Numbered from the stretch's first letter, positions 51,048 to 59,691 are shown. The stretch is 64,000 bases of DNA from Chryseobacterium paludis (GCF_025403485.1 NZ_CP099966.1:1488001-1552000), one strand, 5' to 3'. The notes: generated from the sequence alone by a model not told the origin. Numbers and translations are program-made.

Positions 51048-51503
51048 TCAAATACTTTCCAGGATTTCTAAAATTTCTTCACCATAGTTTTCTATCTTGT
51101 GTTTTCCAAAACCCTTAATATCCAATAGCTCAGCTTTTTTGGCAGGTTTATATTTAGCTACTGATACCAACTCCTTATTACTGGCTATAAAATAGATCGG
51201 GAGATTTTGTTCTCTGGCTTTCTCAGATCTCCACAGTTTTAATGCATCTAATATCTTTTCTTCATCTGGATTCAACACATCACTTTCGGCTGCATATTTT
51301 ACAATTTTCGGTTCTTTAACAGCGGATAAAACAACTTTCGATTCTTCAAAATACAAAACAACCGACCAATAATTTTCATCATGTACAAAAGCTGTTTCCG
51401 ACTTGATAACGTCATGATTTCCAAGAAAATCATCTAATACCTGTTGATCTTTGTACAGATATTCTTCAGGCAATCTTATTTTAAAAACTTTTACCTTCAT
51501 CAT
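51048..51503 (-). CDS. HRDC-domain protein
   Basis: A 151-residue protein. The C-terminal half (about 78-151: DEEKILDALKLWRSEKAREQNLPIYFIASNKELVSVAKY then LLDIKGFGKHKIENYGEEIL) is an HRDC domain, the helical nucleic-acid-binding module found at the ends of RecQ helicases and RNase D. The N-terminal half is a short alpha/beta region with no family I recognise. It starts 16 nt after the ssb stop on the same strand, so it is co-transcribed with ssb. As a free HRDC protein it may bind single-stranded DNA or a helicase. Confidence 0.85.
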   Translation of the reverse strand: MMKVKVFKIRLPEEYLYKDQQVLDDFLGNHDVIKSETAFVHDENYWSVVLYFEESKVVLSAVKEPKIVKYAAESDVLNPDEEKILDALKLWRSEKAREQNLPIYFIASNKELVSVAKYKPAKKAELLDIKGFGKHKIENYGEEILEILESI

Positions 51504-51519
51504 TTGTGTTTTTATTATA

Positions 51520-51858
51520 TTATTTATTACCTCCTCCTAACAAGAGAATTTCATCAATTCTGATCTCTGTAATGTAGCGTTTTACACCATCTTTATCATC
51601 ATAGGATCTGTATGTCAGTTTTCCTTCGATTGCAATTTCCTTTCCCTTAGGAACATACTTCTGAAGGATTTCAGCCACTTTTCCAAAGGCAATTAAATTA
51701 TGCCATTGGGTTTCTTCTACCTTCTCCCCTTTTGCATTGGTGTAATGATCAGTCGTTGCTAAAGACACACTTGCCTTTACATTTCCGCTATCGAAGTTTA
51801 CCATTTCAACTTCTTTTCCTGTGTAACCAATTAATGTTACTTTGTTTCTTAGTGACAT
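51520..51858 (-). CDS. ssb: Short single-stranded DNA-binding protein
   Basis: A 112-residue SSB with an OB-fold (RNKVTLIGYTGKEVE, ETQWHNLIAFGKVAEILQKYVPKGKEIAIEGKL shown by its pattern, TEIRIDEILLLGG). It ends right after the OB-fold with GGGNK and lacks the long flexible linker and acidic C-terminal tip (D-D-x-P-F type) through which SSB binds partner proteins. It is therefore likely an auxiliary SSB paralog rather than the main one. The HRDC gene follows by 16 nt, suggesting a recombination or repair pair. Confidence 0.9.
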   Translation of the reverse strand: MSLRNKVTLIGYTGKEVEMVNFDSGNVKASVSLATTDHYTNAKGEKVEETQWHNLIAFGKVAEILQKYVPKGKEIAIEGKLTYRSYDDKDGVKRYITEIRIDEILLLGGGNK

Positions 51859-51973
51859 AACTATATATTTTAAAGATTAATAATTAGATCCGAGACGTTC
51901 ACTGCTTTCTCAAATCTCTGTTGCAAAGATTGTCATCCCGAAACATTGCAGTCGGTTACAAACTATTTAAACT

Positions 51974-51995
51974 CGTTTGTAGTCGTTTACAAACG
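51974..51995. promoter_or_regulatory. Perfect inverted repeat, probable operator
   Basis: CGTTTGTA and TACAAACG, 8 bp each, with a 6-nt spacer; an additional half-site GGTTACAAAC lies at 51954-51963. The palindrome is 9 nt before the -7 box of the arginase-family gene, a usual place for a repressor or activator site. Confidence 0.55.
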
Positions 51996-52004
51996 GATAA
52001 TCCT

Positions 52005-52012
52005 TATCTTTG
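52005..52012 (+). promoter_or_regulatory. -7 promoter box of the arginase-family operon
   Basis: TATCTTTG matches TAnnTTTG, 16 nt before the start at 52029. Confidence 0.5.
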
Positions 52013-52028
52013 AATAAACATTCAGTCT

Positions 52029-52925
52029 ATGAAAAGAGAGATCAATATTTTTGAGTTTCCATTCAATTTGGGTCTCACCAAAAAAGAACACGAGATAGAG
52101 CCAGGTGTTAGAAAACTTCCTGACTGGCTTCGAAAATTTGGCTTTCACGATAAACTTAGTCCCAGAAATACGTTCAGGTTAGAAGCTCCGGAATATACCA
52201 TGTATTTTGATGAAGAAACACAGGTTAAAAATCCTGATCAGATCATTGAATATGCAAAAAGGCAATCCGAACTTATTCTCAATAATTTTAATAAAGATAC
52301 ATTCAATATCATGATTGGAGGTGACTGCAGTATTCTGATCGGAGCTGCCGTTGCACTAAAAAAGCTTGGAAATTTTGGATTGTTCTACCTCGATGGTCAT
52401 ACCGATTTTATTCCACCACAACTCTCTCCGAGCGGGGGTGTTGCAGGAATGGATCTGGCTATTGTTTCAGGAATGGGACATGAAAAATTAACGAATATTG
52501 AAGATCTAAAACCTTATTTTTTAGAAGAGAACATTTTCTGTGTCGGAAATGCAGAAATGGATGACGAAGAATATGTTGATCAGATTATCAATTCTGATGT
52601 ACATTATTATGATCTTGAAAACTTAAGAAAAAACGGTTTCACAAAAACAACTGAAGATTTCTTAAAAATGATTCAGGAAAAGAATTTAGATGGCTTCTTT
52701 ATCCATTTTGATGTGGATGTTTTAAAAGATGAAATTATGCCAGCTGTAGACAGTAGAATGGAAGATGGAATTGACTATGATAATGTCAAAGAAATTTTAA
52801 TTCCATTGATGAAAAATAATAAGTGTTTTGGAATTGAAATCACTATATTAGACCCTGACTATGACAAAGAAGGCCTTTATACAAGGGCTTTTATTGAGAA
52901 TTTAACGCAAATGATAAAAAATTAA
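52029..52925 (+). CDS. Arginase/agmatinase/formimidoylglutamase-family ureohydrolase
   Basis: A 298-residue ureohydrolase-fold enzyme that would hydrolyse a guanidino or amidino compound at a two-manganese centre. Metal motifs: MIGGDCSILIG (the usual GGDHS has Cys instead of His here), FYLDGHTDFIPP (usual D-A-H-x-D), and FIHFDVDVLKDEIMPAV (S-x-D-V-D-x-x-D-P in classic enzymes). GGDCS also occurs in some uncharacterised family members. Substrate could be arginine, agmatine, formiminoglutamate or another guanidine; sequence does not decide. It leads an operon with HPP, zinc-ribbon and epimerase genes and has a palindromic site upstream. A link to arginine released from cyanophycin is attractive but unproven. 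Confidence 0.85.
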   Translation: MKREINIFEFPFNLGLTKKEHEIEPGVRKLPDWLRKFGFHDKLSPRNTFRLEAPEYTMYFDEETQVKNPDQIIEYAKRQSELILNNFNKDTFNIMIGGDCSILIGAAVALKKLGNFGLFYLDGHTDFIPPQLSPSGGVAGMDLAIVSGMGHEKLTNIEDLKPYFLEENIFCVGNAEMDDEEYVDQIINSDVHYYDLENLRKNGFTKTTEDFLKMIQEKNLDGFFIHFDVDVLKDEIMPAVDSRMEDGIDYDNVKEILIPLMKNNKCFGIEITILDPDYDKEGLYTRAFIENLTQMIKN

Positions 52926-52935
52926 AGCAGAAAAT

Positions 52936-53532
52936 ATGAAGCAGAAAATAAAAAGAACATTCAGGGTTTCAAAATACGTAATTTATAAAGAAACACTTGT
53001 TGATTACAAAGAGCATTTCTGGTCTTTTTTAGGTGCATTTTTCGGAATTGGGATTATTGCATTTATACAATCCCATTATCTTTTGGAACAGGAAAACATT
53101 TTTCTTATTGGTTCATTTGGAGCATCCAGTGTTTTGATCTATGGAGCCATTCAAAGTCCACTGGCACAGCCCAGAAATTTAATCGGCGGACATGTTCTTT
53201 CAGCATTGGTAGGTGTTACGATATATAAGATCGTTCCTGATATTGTTTGGCTTTCTGCACCTTTAGCTGTTGCATTTTCAATTGTTTTGATGCAATACAC
53301 CAAGACATTACATCCTCCGGGTGGTGCTACAGCATTGATTGCCGTTACGTCCTCTGGTAAAATTCCTGAATTGGGATACTGGTATGCGCTATCTCCTGTT
53401 CTATCAGGATGTATCATCCTATTGCTTGTGGCTTTATTCTTTAACAATATTACTCCCAACAGAAGCTATCCTAATCATAACAGGTTAAAAAAGTTATTAA
53501 GAAAAAAACACGAACATAAAATGAAAAAATAA
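52936..53532 (+). CDS. HPP-family integral membrane protein
   Basis: A 198-residue membrane protein of the HPP family, with about five to six helices between residues 28 and 170. The name-giving motif lies in KTLHPPGGATALIAVTSS (about residues 121-138), and QPRNLIGGHVLSALVG is a second conserved segment. The C-terminus is a basic tail (KKLLRKKHEHKMKK). In cyanobacteria and plants HPP proteins transport nitrite, but most bacterial members are untested. It starts 10 nt after the ureohydrolase gene and ends 4 nt before the next gene, so it belongs to that operon. Confidence 0.88.
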   Translation: MKQKIKRTFRVSKYVIYKETLVDYKEHFWSFLGAFFGIGIIAFIQSHYLLEQENIFLIGSFGASSVLIYGAIQSPLAQPRNLIGGHVLSALVGVTIYKIVPDIVWLSAPLAVAFSIVLMQYTKTLHPPGGATALIAVTSSGKIPELGYWYALSPVLSGCIILLLVALFFNNITPNRSYPNHNRLKKLLRKKHEHKMKK

Positions 53533-53536
53533 AAGT

Positions 53537-53881
53537 ATGGATTGTCTTGAATGTGGCGAAAAAATACTTGGCAGGTCTGATAAAAAGTTCTGTAATGATG
53601 CCTGTCGAAATGCCTACAACAATAAACAGAACAAAGATTCTAATAATCTGATGCGGAATATCAATAATAAACTCCGTAAAAATTACCGCATTCTAACGGA
53701 AATCAATATTGATGGTAAAACTAAAATCGCCAGATCGAAACTGGATGGCTTAGGTTTTGATTTTGATTACTTCACCAACCTAAAGGTTTATAAAAATGGT
53801 TCTGAATATAAATTTATTTATGACTACGGTTACAAACTTTTAGAAGACGATTTTGTTTTGATCGTAAAAAATCAAGCATAA
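53537..53881 (+). CDS. Small zinc-ribbon protein (DUF2116-like)
   Basis: A 114-residue protein with an N-terminal zinc ribbon MDCLECGEKILGRSDKKFCNDACRN that holds two Cys-x2/x3-Cys pairs (Cys3/Cys6 and Cys19/Cys23). A helical, Asn/Lys-rich part follows (25-60) and a short beta-rich end. Similar small ribbon proteins are found in Bacteroidota without a known role. It is tightly packed in the operon, 4 nt after the HPP gene and 23 nt before the epimerase. A nucleic-acid or protein-binding role is possible. Confidence 0.75.
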   Translation: MDCLECGEKILGRSDKKFCNDACRNAYNNKQNKDSNNLMRNINNKLRKNYRILTEINIDGKTKIARSKLDGLGFDFDYFTNLKVYKNGSEYKFIYDYGYKLLEDDFVLIVKNQA

Positions 53882-53904
53882 GTACACCAACCTAAATTAA
53901 TACT

Positions 53905-54810
53905 ATGAAAGAAGTTGTTTTAATTACCGGAGCTAATGGAATGGTCGCCCGTGAACTATCGAAAAATATTGATAAGGAATATACGGTTCGATTTTTAACG
54001 CGAAAAAAAGAAAAAAGCAACGAATACGAATGGAATATTAATAAAGGAACAATCGATGAATCTGCATTTGAAAATGTGAGTCATATTATTCATCTTGCAG
54101 GAGCTAATATTTCTGAAAAACAATGGACAGAAGAAAGGAAGAAAGAAATAATTTCCAGTCGTGTTGATTCTGCAAAGCTGATCCTGGAAACTTTAAAAAA
54201 GAAAAACATCAAACTAAAGTCTTTCATTTCGGCTTCTGCAATTGGAATTTACGGAGCCAAGACCTCACAAAAGATCTATTCCGAAGAAGATGAAAAAGCC
54301 AATAATTTTCTTGGAAAGGTGGTTATTCTGTGGGAGGAGGCAGCTGATGAATTCCTTAAAGAAAATGCTGCAGAAAGAGTCGTAAAAATAAGAACTTCTA
54401 TTGTCCTTTCTGAAAAGGAAGGAGCTTTAAAAAAGATGGCTGTTCCTATTAAGTTCTGGATCGGTTCACCATTAGGAAGCGGTCAACAGTATATGCCATG
54501 GATTCATTTAAAAGACATGAGTGGGATTTATGAATTTGCATTAAAAAACCCACACATGAGGGGAGCATATAATTCAGCTTCTTCGCAACATACAACAAAC
54601 GAAAATTTTACAAAAAAAATAGCGGAAGTCCTGCATAAGCCCTTGTTTATGCCCAATGTTCCTGCTTTTATATTAAAACTTATATTTGGAGAATTGTCTG
54701 TAGCGTTTTTAGAAGGCTCACGGGTTAATTCTCAAAAAATTCAGGACGCAGGATTTCAATTCCAGTTTCCAGATTTAAAAAAAGCACTGGAAGATTTACT
54801 GAAAAAGTAA
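53905..54810 (+). CDS. TIGR01777-family NAD-dependent epimerase (SulA-like)
   Basis: A 301-residue Rossmann-fold protein of the extended SDR family. The N-terminus VVLITGANGMVARELSKNI is a TGxxGxxx-type cofactor site. Others are IIHLAGANISEKQWTEERKKEI, SFISASAIGIYGAK with the catalytic-type Ser and Tyr region, and MPWIHLKDMSGIYEFALKN, matching the TIGR01777 pattern with P-W-I-H. No transmembrane segment. Members of the family occur next to cell-division or lipid genes but are uncharacterised enzymatically. It closes the operon begun by the ureohydrolase. Confidence 0.87.
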   Translation: MKEVVLITGANGMVARELSKNIDKEYTVRFLTRKKEKSNEYEWNINKGTIDESAFENVSHIIHLAGANISEKQWTEERKKEIISSRVDSAKLILETLKKKNIKLKSFISASAIGIYGAKTSQKIYSEEDEKANNFLGKVVILWEEAADEFLKENAAERVVKIRTSIVLSEKEGALKKMAVPIKFWIGSPLGSGQQYMPWIHLKDMSGIYEFALKNPHMRGAYNSASSQHTTNENFTKKIAEVLHKPLFMPNVPAFILKLIFGELSVAFLEGSRVNSQKIQDAGFQFQFPDLKKALEDLLKK

Positions 54811-54891
54811 TATCCATTCTCAGAAAGATACCTCTTAAGAAAGTATCTGTTCAATATTGAAGTACTTGATTTCATCTGTAAATATTAAATT

Positions 54892-57147
54892 ATGAAAGAC
54901 ATCATTGTAACCAAAGCACGACAGAATAATCTTAAAAACATTTCATTACAAATTCCAAAAAACAAAATCACCGTTTTTACGGGTGTTTCAGGATCTGGAA
55001 AGTCTTCTCTGGTTTTTGAAACTATTGGAGCTGAAGCCCAGCGGCAGATCAATGAAACACAAAATAGTTTTATCAGAAACCGCTTGCAACATTTTGGAGT
55101 TCCCAATGTTGATAAAATTGAAAACCTCAATGTTCCTTTTATCATCAATCAAAAGAGACTGGGTGGAAATGCCCGTTCAACGGTAGGAACAGCAACAGAT
55201 ATTTACGCCTCTCTCCGATTACTTTTCTCGAGAATAGGTCAACCTTTTGTAGGGTATTCTAATGTATTTTCCTTTAATAATCCTCAAGGGATGTGTCCGG
55301 AATGTGAAGGGTTGGGATATGTTCAGACTGTAAATACCGAAACGCTATTCGATAAAAATAAATCTTTGAACGAAGGTGCCATCCAATTCCCTACTTTTCA
55401 GTCTGGTGGATGGCGATTAACCCGTTATATTCATTCCGGTTATTTTGATAATGATAAAAAGCTAAAGGATTTTACAAAAGAAGAATGGGAACTATTGTTG
55501 CATGCAGAAGAACACACGCCTAAAAAGCCTTCCAAAGAATGGGGTAAAACAGTGAAATATAAAGGAGTCATTCCACGAATTGAAAATTCATTCTTAAAAA
55601 AAGACTCTCAAGAAAATGTTACCAGAAAAGAGACTTTAAAAAAAGTTATTATTACAAAGAATTGTCCGCTATGTAAAGGCCAAAGATTAAACGCTAAAAT
55701 CTTGTCCTGTAAAATTGAAGGGCTCAACATTGCAGACTGCACAGCATTATCTGTTGATGATCTTCTCGCTTTTCTGCAAGACATCCCATCCAAAACTTAT
55801 TCTTCGATTTTTCAGGAACTCGAAAAAAAACTGCAAAATCTAATTGACATCGGTTTACAGTATCTCACTTTGGACAGACAAACGGATACCCTTTCCGGAG
55901 GTGAATCTCAACGGATAAAGATGGTAAAGCAATTGGGAAACAGTTTGGTTGATTTATTATATATTTTTGATGAACCGAGTATAGGACTACATCCTAAAGA
56001 TATCGACCATATTGTAGACATCATCAAAAAAATCAGAGATAAAGGAAATACAGTTTTAATCGTTGAACATGATCCCGATCTTATTAAAATAGCTGATCTC
56101 ATTATTGATATGGGACCTGAATCAGGGAAAAATGGGGGTGAAATTATGTACCAGGGGACTTTTAAAAATTTAAAAAATGCTAAAGGTAAAACAGGAAGTT
56201 ACTTTAGCAAAAAACGAAATTTTAATAAAAATCCACGTTCGGCAAAAGGATCTATTGAAATAAAAAATGGCAGCCTTTTTAATGTAAAAGATATCAGCAT
56301 AAAGATTCCAACAGGAATTATGACCGTGGTAACGGGTGTTGCAGGTTCGGGGAAAAGTACCTTAATTAATAAAATTCTACCTCTCTTCTATCCTGAAGTA
56401 ACCATCATAGATCAGTCCGTTTTTACAGCGAGCAGCCGTTCCAATTTATTGACCTATTTAAATTTATCAAATACGGTGAGGAAACTTTTTTCACAGGCCA
56501 ATAAGGTATCTGATAAACTTTTTAGTCGTAATGGAGAAGGCGCCTGTCCAAACTGCAAAGGTTTAGGTGTTGAAAAAATAGATCTTGCCTTTATGGATGA
56601 TATTGAACAGCCTTGCGAGGTATGTCAGGGTTCAGGCTATAAACCAGAAGTTTTACAATATCATTATCACAAAAAAAATATCGCTGAAATCATGGAAATG
56701 ACCGTGTTGGATGCATTGCACTTTTTTCCAAAACCAGAATTCGAACATGAACTCAGCTTACTGATCAAACTGGGATTAGATTATTTAACTCTGGGACAAC
56801 GGCTCGACAGCTTTTCCGGAGGTGAAAGGCAACGTTTAAAACTTACTAAAGAATTGAATCATACAGCGAAGGTTATCGTTCTCGATGAACCCAGCACCGG
56901 ACTTCACCCCATTGATAATGAAAAGCTACTTTCATTCTTCGAGGAATTAATAAAAACCAGTAACACGCTGATTATTATTGAGCACAATCTGGATATTATT
57001 GCACAAGCCGACTGGATCATCGATATTGGTCCTGGAGCAGGAAAATTGGGCGGTAAAGTTGTATTTGAAGGAACCGTAGAAAATTTACTGAAAGATCATC
57101 ATTCTGAAACTTCGAAATATTTGAAAAAACATTTGAACGGTAAATAA
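54892..57147 (+). CDS. UvrA-like ABC ATPase, short (UvrA2/DrrC-type)
   Basis: A 751-residue double-ABC protein related to UvrA but about 190 residues shorter than housekeeping UvrA. Two Walker A motifs (GVSGSGKSS near residue 32 and GVAGSGKST near 487) and two signatures (LSGGESQR, FSGGERQR) are intact. Zinc-type Cys pairs occur: CPECEGLG, CPLCKGQ, CPNCKGLG and CEVCQGSGY. The N-terminal region between the first Walker A and zinc motifs appears to lack the full UvrB-binding insertion. Such short UvrA proteins occur with drug-resistance or alternative repair genes. It stands alone after the epimerase, and its substrate is unclear. Confidence 0.87.
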   Translation: MKDIIVTKARQNNLKNISLQIPKNKITVFTGVSGSGKSSLVFETIGAEAQRQINETQNSFIRNRLQHFGVPNVDKIENLNVPFIINQKRLGGNARSTVGTATDIYASLRLLFSRIGQPFVGYSNVFSFNNPQGMCPECEGLGYVQTVNTETLFDKNKSLNEGAIQFPTFQSGGWRLTRYIHSGYFDNDKKLKDFTKEEWELLLHAEEHTPKKPSKEWGKTVKYKGVIPRIENSFLKKDSQENVTRKETLKKVIITKNCPLCKGQRLNAKILSCKIEGLNIADCTALSVDDLLAFLQDIPSKTYSSIFQELEKKLQNLIDIGLQYLTLDRQTDTLSGGESQRIKMVKQLGNSLVDLLYIFDEPSIGLHPKDIDHIVDIIKKIRDKGNTVLIVEHDPDLIKIADLIIDMGPESGKNGGEIMYQGTFKNLKNAKGKTGSYFSKKRNFNKNPRSAKGSIEIKNGSLFNVKDISIKIPTGIMTVVTGVAGSGKSTLINKILPLFYPEVTIIDQSVFTASSRSNLLTYLNLSNTVRKLFSQANKVSDKLFSRNGEGACPNCKGLGVEKIDLAFMDDIEQPCEVCQGSGYKPEVLQYHYHKKNIAEIMEMTVLDALHFFPKPEFEHELSLLIKLGLDYLTLGQRLDSFSGGERQRLKLTKELNHTAKVIVLDEPSTGLHPIDNEKLLSFFEELIKTSNTLIIIEHNLDIIAQADWIIDIGPGAGKLGGKVVFEGTVENLLKDHHSETSKYLKKHLNGK

Positions 57148-57293
57148 ATCACTAATCATAACTGCTTTAAACCCTTGATGTTCTACAGATATCCCTTTAA
57201 TTTCCCTGAATTCAAAGGAATAATGAAAGGTTCTTGAAAAAGAAACATTAATTTAGCGTTTGTATGTAAAGAAATAGTGACCATCGGGTACCC

Positions 57294-57875
57294 ATGAATG
57301 ACAGTTTAATTTTAAAGAATATAACCAAACACATTTCGCTTAATAATGAGGAAGTTACCTACTTCAACTCTTTATTGAAAGAAAGAACAGTTCAAAAAAA
57401 AGAGTTAGTTCTAAAGCAACAGCGACTCTGTAAAGAGATCTACTTTGTTCAATCAGGGCTTTTAAGAGCTTTTTACATGGATGTTTCAGGGAAAGAGTCT
57501 ACTATTATGTTTGCTATGCCGGATTGGTGGATTACAGATATGTACTGCTTTATTAATCACCACCCTGCAATGCTGAATATTGAAGCATTAGAAGACAGTG
57601 TTGTTCTACAGTTAAAAAAAGATGATTTAGATAATCTGTACCTGAAAATTCCAAAGTTTGAAAGATTTTTCAGGATCATGATGCAAAATGCATACACAAG
57701 AGAGCAGCTTAGAATTATTGAAAATCTTTCACTGACAGCCGAAGAGCGGTATTATGCTTTTCTTCAAAAATATCCATTGGCAGCAGAAAGGATTACACAA
57801 AAGCAAATTGCATCCTATCTGGGGATCACACCCGAATTCTTAAGTACAATAAAAACAAATAAACACAAAAAATAA
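57294..57875 (+). CDS. Crp/Fnr-family transcriptional regulator
   Basis: A 193-residue regulator with an N-terminal cyclic-nucleotide-binding-type beta-roll (about 20-125: YFVQSGLLRAFYMDVSGKEST) and a C-terminal winged helix-turn-helix (about 155-190: ITQKQIASYLGITPEFLSTIKTN). No Fnr-type iron-sulfur cysteines are visible, so it is a ligand-sensing Crp-like branch. The second copy at 60.8 kb shares the short size and the SYLGIT motif, and is probably a paralog. Targets are unknown. Confidence 0.9.
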   Translation: MNDSLILKNITKHISLNNEEVTYFNSLLKERTVQKKELVLKQQRLCKEIYFVQSGLLRAFYMDVSGKESTIMFAMPDWWITDMYCFINHHPAMLNIEALEDSVVLQLKKDDLDNLYLKIPKFERFFRIMMQNAYTREQLRIIENLSLTAEERYYAFLQKYPLAAERITQKQIASYLGITPEFLSTIKTNKHKK

Positions 57876-57943
57876 CGACTCTTAAACTATCTTATTTTTT
57901 TTACATTTTAAGTTCTGTTATTTTGTTCAAAATAGAAAATATT

Positions 57944-58300
57944 ATGCTCATACTTATTGCCGGACCCTATCGCAGTGGTACCAATGACGACCCTCAACTC
58001 ATACAACAGAACTTAAATAACCTTGAATCAGCTGCATTACCTATTTTCAGAAAAGGTCATATTCCCATGATCGGAGAATGGGTGGCTCTGCCATTAATCC
58101 ATCTCGCGGGTTCCAAACAGTTAGGTGATGAAGCATGGCAGGAGATACAATACCCTGTTGCCCATCGTATCCTGGAAAAATGTGATGCCATATTACGTTT
58201 GAAGGGTGCTTCAAAAGGTGCAGATGAAGATGTAAGAATTGCTAAAGAAAGAGGTTTGAAAGTTTACTATAATATTGAAGATATTCCACATGCAGAATAA
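57944..58300 (+). CDS. DUF4406-like protein
   Basis: A 118-residue protein with IAGPYRSGTNDDPQ at its start, matching the N-terminal pattern of the DUF4406/nucleoside 2-deoxyribosyltransferase-like fold, and ILEKCDAILRLKGASKGADEDVRIAKERGLKVYY at the end. A longer TTG start seven codons upstream is less likely than this ATG. It overlaps the start of nudK by 11 nt, so the two genes are translationally coupled. A role in nucleotide or nucleoside handling is inferred from fold and neighbour. Confidence 0.78.
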   Translation: MLILIAGPYRSGTNDDPQLIQQNLNNLESAALPIFRKGHIPMIGEWVALPLIHLAGSKQLGDEAWQEIQYPVAHRILEKCDAILRLKGASKGADEDVRIAKERGLKVYYNIEDIPHAE

Positions 58301-58871
58301 TAACGTAAAAATTACAAAGACAGAAATTTTATCCGATAATTGGTACACTTTAAATAAAGTTACTTATGAAAAATTAAAAAGTAACGGAACCATAGAAACT
58401 CAAAGCAGAGAAGCTTATGACAGAGGAAATGGTGCTACTATTTTACTTTACAATAAAAATTCAAAAACCGTTATTTTAACAAGGCAATTTCGATTGCCTA
58501 CTTTTATTAATGGGAATACTACAGGTATGCTTATCGAAGCCTGTGCCGGATTATTGGATAATGACAATCCTGAAGACTGTATTAAAAGGGAGACGGAAGA
58601 AGAAACCGGATATCAGATCTCCAAAGTAGAAAAGATATTTGAATCTTATATGTCACCTGGCTCCGTCACTGAGATCCTTTATTTTTTTATTGCAGAATAT
58701 TCTAAAGAAATGAAAACTTCAGCTGGTGGTGGGCTTGAGGAAGAGGGTGAAGATATTCAAGTTTTAGAACTTTCTTTTGATGAAACCTTAAAAATGATCG
58801 ATACTGGTGAGATTAAAGATGCAAAAACAATCATGCTTCTTCAGCATTTACGCGTTAAAAATATTCTATAG
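58290..58871 (+). CDS. nudK: GDP-mannose pyrophosphatase NudK-like Nudix hydrolase
   Basis: A 193-residue Nudix hydrolase that closely follows E. coli NudK in its motifs: LTRQFRLPTFINGN, IEACAGLLDNDNPEDCIKRETEEETGY (the Nudix box with R-E-x-x-E-E-x-G-Y), YMSPGSVTEILYFFIAEYS and GEIKDAKTIMLLQHL. NudK splits GDP-mannose to GMP and mannose-1-phosphate. The chosen ATG overlaps the DUF4406 stop by 11 nt; a longer start at 58275 adds only five residues. The neighbour may handle a related nucleotide. It is the best-supported enzyme identity in this part of the window. Confidence 0.92.
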   Translation: MQNNNVKITKTEILSDNWYTLNKVTYEKLKSNGTIETQSREAYDRGNGATILLYNKNSKTVILTRQFRLPTFINGNTTGMLIEACAGLLDNDNPEDCIKRETEEETGYQISKVEKIFESYMSPGSVTEILYFFIAEYSKEMKTSAGGGLEEEGEDIQVLELSFDETLKMIDTGEIKDAKTIMLLQHLRVKNIL

Positions 58872-59009
58872 CATCATATTTGCTGCTAAAAAAACTAAAA
58901 TCCATAAAAACTAATTTTAAAATAAAAATATGTATTTTCATTTCCGTATTTTCATCTTAAGAATTTCTTAAAAAAGGAAGGGGAAATACATTTTAAAAAT
59001 CAAAAAAAT

Positions 59010-59591
59010 ATGAGACGGCAATTTTCATTTATCCTCTTGTTATCATTATCAATAGCTACTTTTGGTCAGAAAAAAGAAACCTCAAGCAGCAAAGAAAAGG
59101 CTATTACTGAGCAATTCAAAAATGAATACAAGAAGAAAACCTATCCAAGATTTGAAGGAAAGATTGTTGTAAAGGACACTCAGGTTCAGTTTGATGACAA
59201 AACGATCCTATATGATAAATCTGATAAGGTAACCAGTTTAATATTACAACGGGGATTAATTTATCCACAACTTCTAACAGATTATCAAATGGAAAAATTC
59301 ATAGAAGAAAGCACGGATAAAACCCAAAAAAGATTTCTACGTCTTCAAAAAAATCCACGTGCCGGTTTTGATGTCAACAATGTGAAATTAAGCAATACAA
59401 CTGAACTCACTTTTCTAGGTTCAAATCCCAAAGCCAAGAGGTTTAGAATTACCTGTAAGGACAATAAACTGGGTAACTTAATTCAGTATCTGTTTGAGTT
59501 GACCAATAAAAATGCGGTTAAAGAAACCACGATGGAAGAATTTATTAAAAATTCTACTTTGACGTATTTGCAGCAGCAGAGGATGGATTAA
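59010..59591 (+). CDS. Secreted protein of unknown function
   Basis: A 193-residue protein with a signal peptide (RRQFSFILLLSLSIATFGQ). The mature part is rich in Lys, Glu, Thr and Ser with mixed alpha/beta character (KTYPRFEGKIVVKDTQVQFDDKTI). I do not recognise a family or motif. It is followed 30 nt later by the first of two nearly identical 70-bp repeats. Expression and location in the periplasm or outer envelope are likely from the signal peptide only. Confidence 0.7.
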   Translation: MRRQFSFILLLSLSIATFGQKKETSSSKEKAITEQFKNEYKKKTYPRFEGKIVVKDTQVQFDDKTILYDKSDKVTSLILQRGLIYPQLLTDYQMEKFIEESTDKTQKRFLRLQKNPRAGFDVNNVKLSNTTELTFLGSNPKAKRFRITCKDNKLGNLIQYLFELTNKNAVKETTMEEFIKNSTLTYLQQQRMD

Positions 59592-59621
59592 ATATTAAAC
59601 ATAAATTCCACTAATATATAG

Positions 59622-59691
59622 ACTAATATTCACAAATAAATATTTGAAAATTCGTGATATTAGTGAAGCCATTTGTGTAATTAGTGTTAAA
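59622..59691. repeat. 70-bp intergenic repeat, copy 1
   Basis: A 70-bp unit with internal palindromic ends (CACTAATATTCACAAAT-like left half and ATTTGTGTAATTAGTG right half) and a near-identical copy at 60301-60370 (69 of 70 positions). The two copies flank one small membrane protein gene. Confidence 0.85.

Noticed and set aside
54826..54848. Hairpin AGATAC/GTATCT after the epimerase gene as terminator
   Set aside because: Only a 6-bp stem with a large loop and no T run, so the support is too weak.
54892..57147. Housekeeping uvrA
   Set aside because: Too short by about 190 residues and without a complete N-terminal insertion region.
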